This document shows, one piece after another, positions 51,291 through 61,600 of a stretch of DNA of 64,000 nucleotides. Position 1 is the stretch's first letter. Each line of letters opens with the position of its first letter. A model generated the notes under the pieces. It searched no databases, had not been told where the DNA came from, and saw only the letters and a list, made by a program, of their open reading frames with translations. The stretch is from Pyxicephalus adspersus (lineage: Eukaryota; Chordata; Amphibia; Anura; Pyxicephalidae). The stretch lies in the NCBI RefSeq assembly GCF_032062135.1, contig NC_092862.1, positions 68,879,713 to 68,943,712 of the forward strand, given 5' to 3'. The position numbers and the translations under genes are program-made.

Positions 51291-51840
51291 GAGATATGAA
51301 ATTTATGCAGCAAGAAAGATCCTCAGCAATGCACCAATGAGAGGATGGGCTAAGAGGCCTGAGTCTAGATTGTGCCTATGGAGCCATGGGGGCATGCCCA
51401 AGGGGGCAGGCGCAGTAAATTGGTGAAATAAAAAAAACCCAGTCCTTTTATTGTAAATTCTCCTCAAATTACAGCACTTGAACACAATTCTACAAAACCT
51501 GAAAGGCTCATGTTAATAGTATGTGTTAATAGTGGTAAGTAGGATAATAATATGGAAGCATAAATCATTAATATCTAATTATTAATATCTGATTTTATGG
51601 TTATTGGATTAATAAAAACATTGTTGAAATTTTAAGTTGAGCTGTATGAAATTACTTGCCTTGAAATTTCCATGTTTCTTTTGATAAAAAGAAATGTCAT
51701 ATCTGTTCGTTTTGGTATGCGACAAAGGTTAGAATTAGTATGTAAGAAACTATTTAAAACACTTTTTTAGGATAGTAAATTTTGTGATCTGTCAGAGGAA
51801 GTCATCAACCAAGTCATTGGCTGTTGACAGATAGATGAAA
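51291..51840. other. Unassigned DNA
   Basis: No clear element. The part next to the L1 could be an older repeat interrupted by it. Confidence 0.4.
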
Positions 51841-52450
51841 TTTTTCACCACCACCCCCCAGCTGCACTGAACAACCTTTCTGATACCTGCCGCAGGCAGG
51901 TAGGCACCTCAAGCACATGTTGCAAAAGCTTAGGTTAAGTGCTCATTTTGGACACCCAATTTTTAGATGGATATCTACTAATAAAGCTGAAGATTTCCAA
52001 TCTGGAGCTAACATTCATATTACCTTTCAGGGCTAAGTGCTCTATTTGCATTCTACTGTGGTTAGGTGAACAAGGAAAGGTGCTTGCATCAAGTGTCAAA
52101 GGTGTCCCATTATCTCTCCAAACCTTGCCTGGTTGCAGCCACATGTTAACTTGGAACTACGGAGCCCTCTGCAGCCTTTCCTATGCAGCAGTGGTTGTCT
52201 AGTCAAAGTAGTTTGAGCGTGGAACCTTTTTCTTTGGGTAGGGCAATATGCTATGTGGAGTTTTGAAGACTGAAAAGATGTTGTGGTTTGTAACGTTGAG
52301 AAACAAAGGAGAAAGATAAGGAGGAAACAGAGGTGCAGGAGGAGGATACGCAGAAGTGGTACAAGTGAGGAATATTTGAATTCATGGTAGTACTAAAAAT
52401 TGAGGTGTACTTCTTCTGACACTGCCCAGTTGCTACTAGATTCACCCTGT
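51841..52450 (-). pseudogene. hAT transposase C-terminal relic
   Basis: On the minus strand the reading LEVPTCLRQVSERLFSAAGG (51857-51915) is the hallmark of the hAT dimerisation domain (hATC), whose consensus includes a P then SERLFS.AG. Upstream, MWLQPGKVWRDNG and ISRYPSKNWVSKM (51935-52144) fit the preceding hATC segment. Upstream of that, QRYKPQHLFS and a serine-rich stretch (52251-52445) are less certain. In-frame stops separate the parts, so it is a dead fragment. No terminal repeats or target duplication were found. It differs in sequence from the hAT relic at 7425-8960. Confidence 0.7.
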
Positions 52451-52955
52451 GTTCTACTGGACCATGTATGTAAAGTCAAATGCACCTGCTAGTTACAGTA
52501 TGCTAAAGCATCATTGACTTATTCTTGGTAATATAGTTATGCTAATTTGACGTTTTGTGAAACAAATAGGGATTATCGGGCATGTTGTACTCGGGGACTG
52601 CACAGAAAGTCACAGAAAGCAGGCATGTTCACCAATCTGTATAGCAGCAATTACAGTACCAGCATTCATTTAAAAATTGATGCACTGAGTTTTGAAGTGG
52701 TCTGGCTTGCATTTTTTCTGCATCAAGAGCTGCAGGATGGAATGATGGTGATACAGAGATACAGTCAAATTTGAAATGCTAATGTTGGGTGAGCTGAAAG
52801 TGGCTCCACTATCATCCTCTTCTTGCCTCCTCTAGCTCTACAACTGTGCTTCTCATCCCTTCTAAAGATGGTGAGGGTTAATGTCCTGCCTGATTCTCTA
52901 CAGTTGCCCCGTTCTCAATACAAGGTGAGCAGATGCAGCCGCTTTTAAATTGCCA
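52451..52955. other. Unassigned DNA, possibly more of the hAT relic
   Basis: May contain further decayed N-terminal hAT sequence, but I could not read a motif. Confidence 0.35.
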
Positions 52956-53038
52956 CTATTATTATTATTATTATTATTATTATTAAACAGGATTTATATA
53001 GTGCCAACATATTACACAGCGCTGTACATTAAATAGGG
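52956..53038 (+). repeat. (ATT)n-GGATTTATATAGTGCC dispersed repeat, short copy
   Basis: An (ATT)n head is followed by AAACAGGATTTATATAGTGC, AACATATTACACAGCGCTGT and ACATTAAATAGGG, where it stops. Confidence 0.85.
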
Positions 53039-53765
53039 CCACTACTATTGGACTTTTCTGGTTTTATCAGACCCTGCTCCCTCTCCCAAGAGGTTGCTCC
53101 TATGCAAAATTCCTTTTCTTTTTTCTTTCATAATCCCTGCCTAAATTCCATGTTAGATCAAAAATGTCTTTATTTATTATGCAGTGCACCTCTCTTTCTG
53201 AAGGGCTTTGGACTTCTTCAGACATGGCTTGAAACAACATCTTGTAGACTGCTTCAGGGAATATGGTAAATTTTGACCAAGTAGAAGGAGCCCGTTCAAC
53301 CAGAAATTGTGTCTAGGAAGAAAAGAAGGAGGAGATGGCATAATAGACCTATGTCATTCCATCTAAAACATATTCAGTTTGATTCTAATGTAAGGGACAT
53401 GTAGCAACATGACTAGGAAACATTAGCTGTACATATTTCTTGTAGTCTGTGAAGCTCTATTGCAGCTTTGTTTTGATAGGGAAAACAGTGGCAACGGGAT
53501 CCTGGACCTGCCATCACTGCAGAGCTTTTTAAAAAAGTTGGTTTGTGGCATAATTTATTTATATCAAAAATTACCCACACCTAATAGTTTATCTCCAATT
53601 TACTGCTGTTTATCTCCTTTGCATTGAATCCATGGAAATCTTCTAATACGATGTTTATTTTAATCTTAGAAAGACCTTCTTATTTTTTCAGTATTTTGTA
53701 CACACATCTAAAATTTTTATCTTAGTGTTTTTATACTGCATTTCAAAGTCATGCAATGCACAGAA
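53039..53765. other. Unassigned DNA
   Basis: No gene or repeat recognised. Confidence 0.5.
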
Positions 53766-53812
53766 TCTATCTATCTATCAATCTATCTATCTATCTATCT
53801 ATCTATAGATAC

Positions 53813-53897
<85 letters not shown>
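53766..53897. repeat. Compound (ATCT)n(ATAC)n(AT)n microsatellite
   Basis: ATCT units (one interrupted by ATCA) lead into ATAC units, then a long uninterrupted AT tract of roughly 70 bp. It is highly likely to vary in length. Confidence 0.97.
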
Positions 53898-53902
<5 letters not shown>

Positions 53903-54459
53903 TATTCATGTACTTTTTTTTTTGTAGACATCTTTTATTGTGTTCTAGCTTTTTGTTCTACCACAGTTGATCAAGCTGAAATTCTACATTGAAAGCTGTG
54001 TGCAGTTCGGAGGATTCATGTGGTAGCTGATGTGCCCCTGTTGCGTGATTATGTCCTGCACCTGTGGACTTGCATAATGAAGTGGCAAAATGTTGATGAA
54101 ATTTGACATTTTGGTGAAGATACCATGGGTGGTTTTCTTTCATCATAATATACAGTAAACATCATAGTATACGGTAAAGTTTTATTGCAACTTGAAATGC
54201 TTCCATAGGTACATTTGGGCAAAAATCAGATTTAGAATCAGATTTAGATTTAGAATCAGACTCTATTCGTAGTGCCGTTTACATATTGATTTTATGATAT
54301 ACTTCACCACTCTCCTTTCTCATATGTTTTATGATGTTTAGAGTAAATGTACTTTTGTGTAGTTTCTCAAACTAGTAATTGGCTTTTTTCTTTTTTGCCC
54401 ATGATGGTCTTGAAATTAAATTAACATACTTTTGTATCAATCATCTTGCATTTAAAGTG
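53898..54459. other. Unassigned DNA
   Basis: A small direct repeat of AATCAGATTTAGATTTAGAAT type lies near 54225-54260. Nothing else is recognised. Confidence 0.5.
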
Positions 54460-54690
54460 AAACTATATTACCAAATTGCAACCAGACAGGTCTTATATTG
54501 CAGAATGGGCAAACAAAGGCCCTTTCACAATAAAACATAATTACCTTCCTGTTCACAATCTTTTTTTTTGAGGTACACTGAGTTGCATATGTGCAGCTCA
54601 ACATAGAATGTTGGAACATGCCAGGAAACCTAATGAACAAACTCCCCTGGGAGTTATATTATACCGGCCTGAATATCCGACACCTGAAAA
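54460..54690. repeat. Dispersed repeat, TGCAACCAGACAGGTC family
   Basis: AAATTGCAACCAGACAGGTC, a TTGCAGAA motif and TTCCTGTTCACAATC are shared in order with 56948-57080. The class is unknown, probably non-autonomous. Confidence 0.5.
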
Positions 54691-55024
54691 AGAACTGGAT
54701 GGAGATGGCAGTGTCAACACTGAAATTCAATTGAAGTGGGTCATGTAGCAAGTTGGAGTTCTAACAACCAGGTAATTCTTTGTAGACGGGACACCCAAAT
54801 AGTTTGGAGGCATAAGAGGAGGGGGGATTGGACAGTAGCTAATAAGTATGAAGGGGTGTCTTTAAAATTGGGGTAATAAATGTATGTTTAAAAGTAGAAG
54901 GGGAGATACCAGTGGAGAGGTTGAACAGTTCAATTCGTGCAGGAGTCTGGGTGGATATGACTAGTAGGAGGTTAAAATTTTGTTTTAACACTTGTTTGCA
55001 AGAGTTTTTAATCATAGACTAAAT
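54691..55024. other. Unassigned DNA
   Basis: A G-rich stretch near 54810-54930 (GAAGGGGAGATACCAGTGGA) looks repeat-like but I could not name it. Confidence 0.4.
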
Positions 55025-55088
55025 TCATTCCAGGATTGCTGGAGCACCCAGGTTCACTGATAAAAGTGGATCTCCAGTCTTGGAGATC
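55025..55088 (+). mobile_element. Foldback MITE, partial copy
   Basis: Diverged right half: TTCCAGGATTGCTGGAGCAC, CCAGGTTCACTGATAAAAGT and CCAGTCTTGGAG. Confidence 0.7.
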
Positions 55089-55904
55089 AGTGGGAATCAG
55101 TGGGACTTGGATGCTTGTGAGCATATTTCTGCAGAAAACAAATATTGGTAATATTGATAATATTGACAACAGTAATTGAAGTATTGTAATTTGGCGTTTT
55201 AATTGAGGAAAGGGCTAATGAGACCAGTTTTTCTCCACTTATGTTCTGCTGCACCAGCAGTTTTTTGTAGATATGGTGGCAAAAACAGCTACTGTAGCAG
55301 AAATAAACATGTGAATAAAAAGTAAAAATTGTGATTTATATTAATGAGCAGCAGATTCATTGACTAATTGGTTGTTTACACTTTACATCTTTACAGCTGT
55401 TTTGGGTGTTGAAGTGTCTACTGTTTGAATGGCGTCTGTGTGATTGTGTATAATACAGCTTGCATGAATCTTTTAAAGTTTATGTAAGTAGTTAGTGAGA
55501 ATTTTCTGTGTGCTTCTTGTGCAGACTGTTCGGAGTCTGTTAGTCTCTCCAACCCCAAAGTGGAAATACAGTGAATAAGGCCCGGAATACATAAAAAGTT
55601 GAAATACACTGCTTAGAGCTTACGTTGCACTACTCTCTGGGGCAGAGTTCTGTACCACAAACACAACTCCTCACAACTGTGCTTGTATATGTTAGTGCTA
55701 CAGGTGTATAGTTATACTGTATGTTTATTAAAACTGTATTTGATATGTTGTAAATGTAAACATAAATTAAGGTAGACTCAGGGCTAAAAATAATAGGCAT
55801 TCAATTGTGTAATTATTAATACATTATTAATTGTGTTTTGTAAATGCAATTAATATAAGTAAATTTGGCCTGGTATTACCCTTTTGAATCTAGTAGGTTA
55901 CCCT
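55089..55904. other. Unassigned AT-rich DNA
   Basis: No coding signal or named element. Confidence 0.5.
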
Positions 55905-56160
55905 TTAGTTCTCCAACCAAAAGAGGGTAAACTTTCATCAGTGAAGCTGGGTAATCCAACAAACCTGGAATGGATTTCTTAAAAGTAATTTGCTATTTGT
56001 TAGCAAATGTTTTCAATCCTGGACCAGATCCATTCCAGGTTTGCTGGATCACCCAACTTTACTGTTGAACTTGTATCCTCTCTAGCCTTGGAGAACTTTA
56101 ATAAATCAGGGCCATTATGCGTAAAAGCTGCCTTAGAGAACTTTATTAAATCAGGCCCAC
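55905..56160. mobile_element. Foldback MITE, full copy with duplicated end
   Basis: GTGAAGCTGGGTAATCCAAC in the left half pairs with GGATCACCCAACTTTACTG in the right half. The end motif TAGAGAACTTTATTAAATCAG appears twice in slightly different form (around 56085-56110 and 56134-56153). The last 20-30 bp are therefore duplicated, or a second copy abuts. Confidence 0.8.
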
Positions 56161-56947
56161 TGTCGTCAAGTGTTTATATTTATTTTTTAATATTGGTGCT
56201 GATACCAGATTATAGGTGACATTAAGTTCTCCTTCTACCCACTATGACCATTGCATTTAATACTCCAAGGGAAATATGTATTGAAATATAAGTATGGACA
56301 TTCTGTGGATTTTTAATACATGTAGAATGTTTAATAAAGTCCCACTTAACTATTTATGCATATTTTGGTGATCCTTGTTGAATTTCAGAATGTGTTCAAC
56401 CAACAATAAACTTCTTACTGCATCAAGCTTACACTCATACATCATTCTTATAGTGGAAGGAAAATTAACAGGATGTTGATGCTTTTTATATTAGGTACTA
56501 TACTGTATTGGCTTTATGCCAGTCTGTTAGTAGCATATACATTATTTTTTAACTTAGAAACAAATATTCTAAATACTGGGGGTCATTTTTTTTAAATAAA
56601 CCCAATGAAACGTTTGTTTTATCAGTGAAACATAGCAAAAAGGCGTTAAAATGTACAAGTGCTTGTCTTACTGTAATCAGTGGAGTGGGTAGCTAATATT
56701 CACAAAATAATGCAAATGTATGAATGTAAGAACAATAATTGAATTGTAGAAAACATCTGTTATCACACTTTTTATCATAGACTCTTCAACCACTTTTATC
56801 AAATGTAAAATAACAACACTTTCTTTTTGGTAATGCATCATAAAATTCAACAACAAGATTCTTAACAAAAGTAAAAAACAAAGTTATTTTAAATATGGCA
56901 AAAGTGGTTGAAGATTTTATGATTACAGCTGAAATAAACTCTTAAAA
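56161..56947. other. Unassigned AT-rich DNA
   Basis: Nothing recognised. Confidence 0.5.
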
Positions 56948-57150
56948 TAAAAACTGCAACCAGACAGGTCCTTTTTTGCAAATACTCCTATTTGCCTGAA
57001 TTGCCTTTTTTAAAAACACTCACCTATTCCTGTTCCATTGAAGGTGCCTTTACCTCCTTTTTTCTTTCTTCCTTTTTTCCAAATTGGTCCATTTTGATTG
57101 GGAGAGTCAGGATGACCCAACTCCTACATATACGTGGAGACGTTCACACT
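56948..57150. repeat. Dispersed repeat, TGCAACCAGACAGGTC family
   Basis: Second copy of the family at 54460: AAACTGCAACCAGACAGGTC, a TTGCA motif and TTCCTGTTCCATTGAAGG. It extends to a TGATTGGGAGAGTCAGGATG stretch. Confidence 0.5.
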
Positions 57151-57429
57151 GGCATTTTATGTGGAGTTTAACTGTGGTGTTTTTCCCCCACCTCTTTGCT
57201 TACAACAATTTGTAAATGAAAACTGCAGTTATTGGGATATGCTAGTACATATGTAAATGGCTGAAGGGTAGTGAGGTTAGGAGAGGTCAGAATAATGATA
57301 CATGCAGTATCTGGTTCAAAGCAAATGACTATAACACTAAAGCAAGGTATATAGTGATGCATATAGTGATGGAAAAAAAAGAAATTACTCCCTCTTTTAG
57401 TTTTTGTGTATAAGGTATCAGAATAAAAT

Positions 57430-57880
57430 CAGTCCTTGTCAATATTCCCAGGAGTGGATGTCCATACAAATTCACCTCTAAGCCATAAAGTGCAATGCTC
57501 AGAGAAATTGCAAAAAAAAGAGAGCTACATCTCAGATTCTACAGGCCTCAGTTAGCATTTAGTTCATGACAGTTCTATTAGGAAAAGACTTAGGAAAAGA
57601 CTGAACAAGCGTGACTTGTTTGTTGAGGCTGTAAGGAGAAAGCCTCTTCTCTCTAAAAAGAACATGGCATATGTTTGCAAAGTTCTACAAACCACAAAAT
57701 GTGTGGACTAATATCCATTGGACAGATGAGACCAAAGTGGAGATGTTTGGCCATAATGAGCAGTGCCACTTTGGTGAAAAAAAAACACAGCACAAACACC
57801 TATCCCATACTAATTGTCAATTAGGAAGAGGTGTACATTCTTTTTCTCAGGACTGTATATGCAAAATTTTGGGATGAAAA
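57430..57880 (+). pseudogene. Tc1-type transposase fragment
   Basis: Plus-strand sequence matches the middle of a Tc1/mariner transposase gene at the DNA level: AATGCTCAGAGAAATTGCAA, AGCTACATCTCAGATTCTAC, GAAAGCCTCTTCTCTCTAAA, then a frame (57671-57877) reading IHWTDETKVEMFGHNEQCHF. In Tc1 proteins the W.DE.K.E.FG motif carries the first Asp of the DDE triad, which is retained here. Internal deletions, a frame ending soon after, and absence of the rest of the DDE domain show it is a relic. The terminal repeats are not identified. It differs from the Tc1 fragment at 11010, which covers the N-terminal domain. Confidence 0.8.
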
Positions 57881-58085
57881 CTACATGGTTTAGCCATCTT
57901 TCAAACACTATTACGTGCACCAAAACATCAAACAGTGTAAACCAGCAGCTAACAGCAAAATATTGTCTGTTTGAAGTCTAAATGTAACTAGTTGTTTGTC
58001 TTCTGTTTGCACATCTTCCACAGTACAGGTTCTCTTTAAAATTAAACTCCTCTTTTATACACTTTCTTGGCTAAGCTGATACTAT

Positions 58086-58963
58086 GGGCCTAAATTATCA
58101 ATGAAATCTGCGTTCGCTGGTCGCGTGTACTTTTGCGCTTCCAGCGAGCTGGTTTCCCGCGGTCCGGAGTCGAGTGCGCTCGTACACTCACCCCCTCACT
58201 GCCAGCCGGATTCCTGCCTTGATAATAATGAGCAATAGGGGTCGCGAATCTGCCAATTAAGGCGATTAGATTTCAGCTGCGCGATTAAGAAGGATCTGTT
58301 AAGCTACCACTGGTATTCCTTTTCTGAATAAATTGTCATGATTTTATTTCTTTGTTTCTTTGTTTGTTTTATTTATAGTCTGACATTTGCACTCATGTTG
58401 ATTTGCCCCCACACAAATCCTGTGTTCATTTGTAGTTGTGTTATCGGTTTGTTGTCATTGTGCTGTGCTGCCTGATCTTAGCACTACTGTATACAAACAC
58501 ACTTCCACTTGTTGTCCACACTGGTTGTGAATTAGTTGTCCAGCTGAGTTGCATACTCATTCTAACACACCTGATGGTGATGGAAGGAGGTCCAGGTTAC
58601 CCGCGAGCGGCTTCTCCGATCAGGCATTGGAAGCTTTTATATAGGCACCTATGTAGAGGAGTTGAACTCGGTTACTCTTGCCTAACAGGAAAGAAATAGG
58701 TGGTTTAAAAATATGCTTTTTTCTTAGCGCACATAAATGTTTAAAACATTTTAGGGCTAAGGGTAATATGTGTGCCATCGGAAAGAATTATTTTTTAGGG
58801 GAACAGTGACTTTTAATGCAAGCTCGCCAGTGTAAAGTTGTCGGAGATGCGCGGCTCCGGCCGCGAGCTCATTCAGTTGCTGAATTGCGCGACAGCTTAC
58901 GATTTCGGATCGCGAATACGAATGCGCGAGCGAACTTCCGATTTTGCTTGATGAATCAGCCTC
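58086..58963. mobile_element. Candidate DNA transposon with CpG-rich ends
   Basis: The left end starts GGGCCTAAATTATCAATGAA and leads into CTGCGTTCGCTGGTCGCG. The right end is the reverse complement of GAGGCTGATTCATCAAGCAA followed by ATCGGAAGTTCGCTCGCGC. The ends are thus imperfect inverted repeats, both rich in CpG. The flanking TAT on both sides may be a 3-bp duplication. An 87-codon plus-strand frame (58436-58699) reads hydrophobic at first, then GYPRAASPIRHWKLL; I do not recognise it. A PIF/Harbinger relative is possible but unproven. Confidence 0.55.
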
Positions 58964-59962
58964 TATAAATCAAAAACACAGTTAGTAAATAATTGACACA
59001 TTCTCATTTTTCTATATAAAATGAATTTCTTCTTTAACTTATGTAGATTAAATCACTGATTCCCCAACATAATGGTCCTGTTTGATTCAATTATACCAAT
59101 GTGTCATCCTGCATATGGAGACAAAATGACATTAAAGGGATACCAAGAACATACAGGGAATTCAGAAGATTCAGAGGATTTTGAGGAAATATTTGAACGG
59201 GTCAAACAGCTAACAATTCCTGCTGGTGTTCTACTTTGGTGATTACTTAAAGCAATTTTAAATCCAACCAAATGGCAAAATAAATAACCATCTTCACAGC
59301 TGGCCTTTTATAAATAATACAAAATGGGACCAACATTCTCAAGTAAAGTGTTTTCTCTCCCTTCTCTCAACTGATGTATATCCTAGTGCACATTGTTTAG
59401 TTTAAAATTGCTCATACAATCCTATTTCCTTTCAAGTAGTTTATTTACTCGTTCTGCAACCATTTTGCTTCCGATTAAGCAAATGTCAAGACTGACACAG
59501 TGTAAAGTCTGCATCCCCCTGCCATTTTTATAATTGTTTTATTCATATTGTAGCATTTACAGCATTTATCTTTTATAATTATTGTCTTACATTATTATTT
59601 GAGTTGAAATTTTTCACAGTCATTGTCATTGTAAATGTATAGTTAATAATGCTTATTTTGAAGATAATCTGTGGGATTATTACTTGGAAATTAAACCAAA
59701 AAACAAAGAATACCAGATAGCAACAACTTCCAATTCATTTTTATGCATGTACTTGGAAAAGTGTATAGCACAGCAAGGTGCACTGGTATTCTCCCAACAC
59801 GCACTTGCTTTAAAGCTTAATTACACCTCTGTAGGGGGGATTACATCCTGTAGTATAGGAGCATTACCCTCAGTAGTAGTAGTAGTCAAAAATGCGATCA
59901 GCCTTTGTTTAGCAATTAAGTAAAGTGCTCTATCCTATACCTGGATAATCAGGTTTTTATCC
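58964..59962. other. Unassigned AT-rich DNA
   Basis: No coding signal or element recognised. Confidence 0.5.
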
Positions 59963-60315
59963 TTTTAGAGCAGTGGTCGCCAACCTTTTTGGACCTACGG
60001 AGCACTAAATGCACAGATTCCAGACTGCACATGTGCGGGAAGCCGTGTGTCACTCATAGGGGGAAACTTCCACCTGAGTGATGCCATGATACCAGAACCG
60101 GCCCACTCGCCTCAGACCTGCGATGGGAGAGTGGGCAGGTTGTGCCCAGAGACACAATGCGCCCATTGTCCTGAGCCTGCGATCCGTACGGGGGACATAG
60201 TTTGTGGCTCTGGCCGGTGCACCCCCTCAGTGGGGTCCTTCTGCTGACCCACTGGGTGGGCGTGGACCACCAAAATTTTCTTACGGACCGCTGGTTGGTG
60301 ACTGCTGTTTTAGAG
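59963..60315. mobile_element. hAT MITE with perfect 8-bp TSD
   Basis: TTTTAGAG occurs at 59963-59970 and 60308-60315. The 337-bp interior starts CAGTGGTCGCCAACCTTTTT and ends with the reverse complement of CAGCAGTCACCAACCAGCGG. These are typical hAT (Charlie-like) termini. The interior is GC-rich. The overlapping frames at 60047-60371 are inside this repeat and are not genes. Confidence 0.93.
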
Positions 60316-61284
60316 CAATGATTGTTAATACAGATGTCTCTACACATCATTATTGCCTTAAGAACTGCCATAATAAAAAAAGGAAGGAGAAGAATGTAGA
60401 AAGTGTATTAACCAAATCAGATATCACATTTTTTGACTCACTGTTCTGATCTAATCTGTTGAAAATATATCTGCATTGTTTGTTCTAAGGAGTATAATGA
60501 TTATATATGCTTTTGAGTTTATTTTTAAATACATTTTTGTCAACCAGAACATTTCTCGTAATGCAATTGTACTAAAAACATTGCATTCTTAAGGCTTGCC
60601 ACATGCAGGCAGCTAACTGAGAAGCTAGCATATTTTATGTAATGTTTTCCGATTTTTAAAAATGTAACTTAATATGCAATTTATACATAATGTAATCATT
60701 CATATTCATGGCCAACTGTCATTCGTATTATACCCATTTTGATTTCAACCTGGCTGTGCCAGATTGCATATATCTAATGTAGCTTGTGTATGATCATCTT
60801 TCCAGTAACTCAGTGACTTATTTGATGAACTCTTTATATGCAGTTCCACATGGCCTTCCTATCCCAGTCTTCATCCTTTGGACTGGGTTATAAATTGATA
60901 TATTACTTCTAGTTGCTGTTTGCTATGCAAAGCAATCATAATACACTTGCAAATTAGACACATACAAGATCCTTTTATAGTCCAGTTGCTTGTTATTAGG
61001 TATTATATCTAGACCAAAAAACAAGAATTCGATATATTGCAGCTTACCAGCCCTTATATGTGGTAGCTATTATTTCTTTTACCTAGATACATTTTCTGCA
61101 AGGACAGAATAAAATCATGTTGTGTACAGAGGATGACCAGATGAAAATAATATTACAATTTAGAAAATAAAATCAAAAAGGTCTATTATATTGAAGGGCT
61201 TGAACACTTCAAAAAATTACATTTTCGTTTTTGTGATTTGTATTTAGATACACTTAAACTTTGTATCATTCTCCAACACCACCT
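60316..61284. other. Unassigned AT-rich DNA
   Basis: Nothing recognised. Confidence 0.5.
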
Positions 61285-61600
61285 TTAGGGCTTGTTTAGA
61301 CCTACGGTAAAAAATTGCGGGTATTACTGTTCTGGATGCCTAACATGCACAACTAGTCATCCAGGATAGTTTTCAGGCAAAAATGTCTCCATTTTTCAGG
61401 CACTTGCAAATGCTAATACAGGCATTTGCAACTGCCTGTATAGATGTTTTTTTTAACCTTGTTGAAAAAACAAAAGTCAGGGCACTAGGCATTGAAAACC
61501 TAAAAACGTCTGTACAAGCCTTTTTAGGTGCTTTAAAGCACTTACCATTTAAGTCAATGGAAGTGGCAGAGGTGGAACAGCCCCTGCACAATGCATTGAG
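61285..61600. mobile_element. Possible MITE with internal hairpin
   Basis: A TTAGGGCTTGTTTAGACCTA start resembles frog MITE ends. Inside, CAGGCACTTGCAAATGC (61397-61413) pairs with GCATTTGCAACTGCCTG (61422-61438) with one mismatch. No matching right end was found. The 93-codon frame at 61383 is part of this repeat-like sequence. Confidence 0.35.

Noticed and set aside
53756..53992. 78-codon frame with tyrosine-isoleucine repeats
   Set aside because: It is a translation of the compound microsatellite.
60047..60371. Cysteine-rich frames on both strands
   Set aside because: They lie inside a 337-bp hAT MITE with perfect target duplications.
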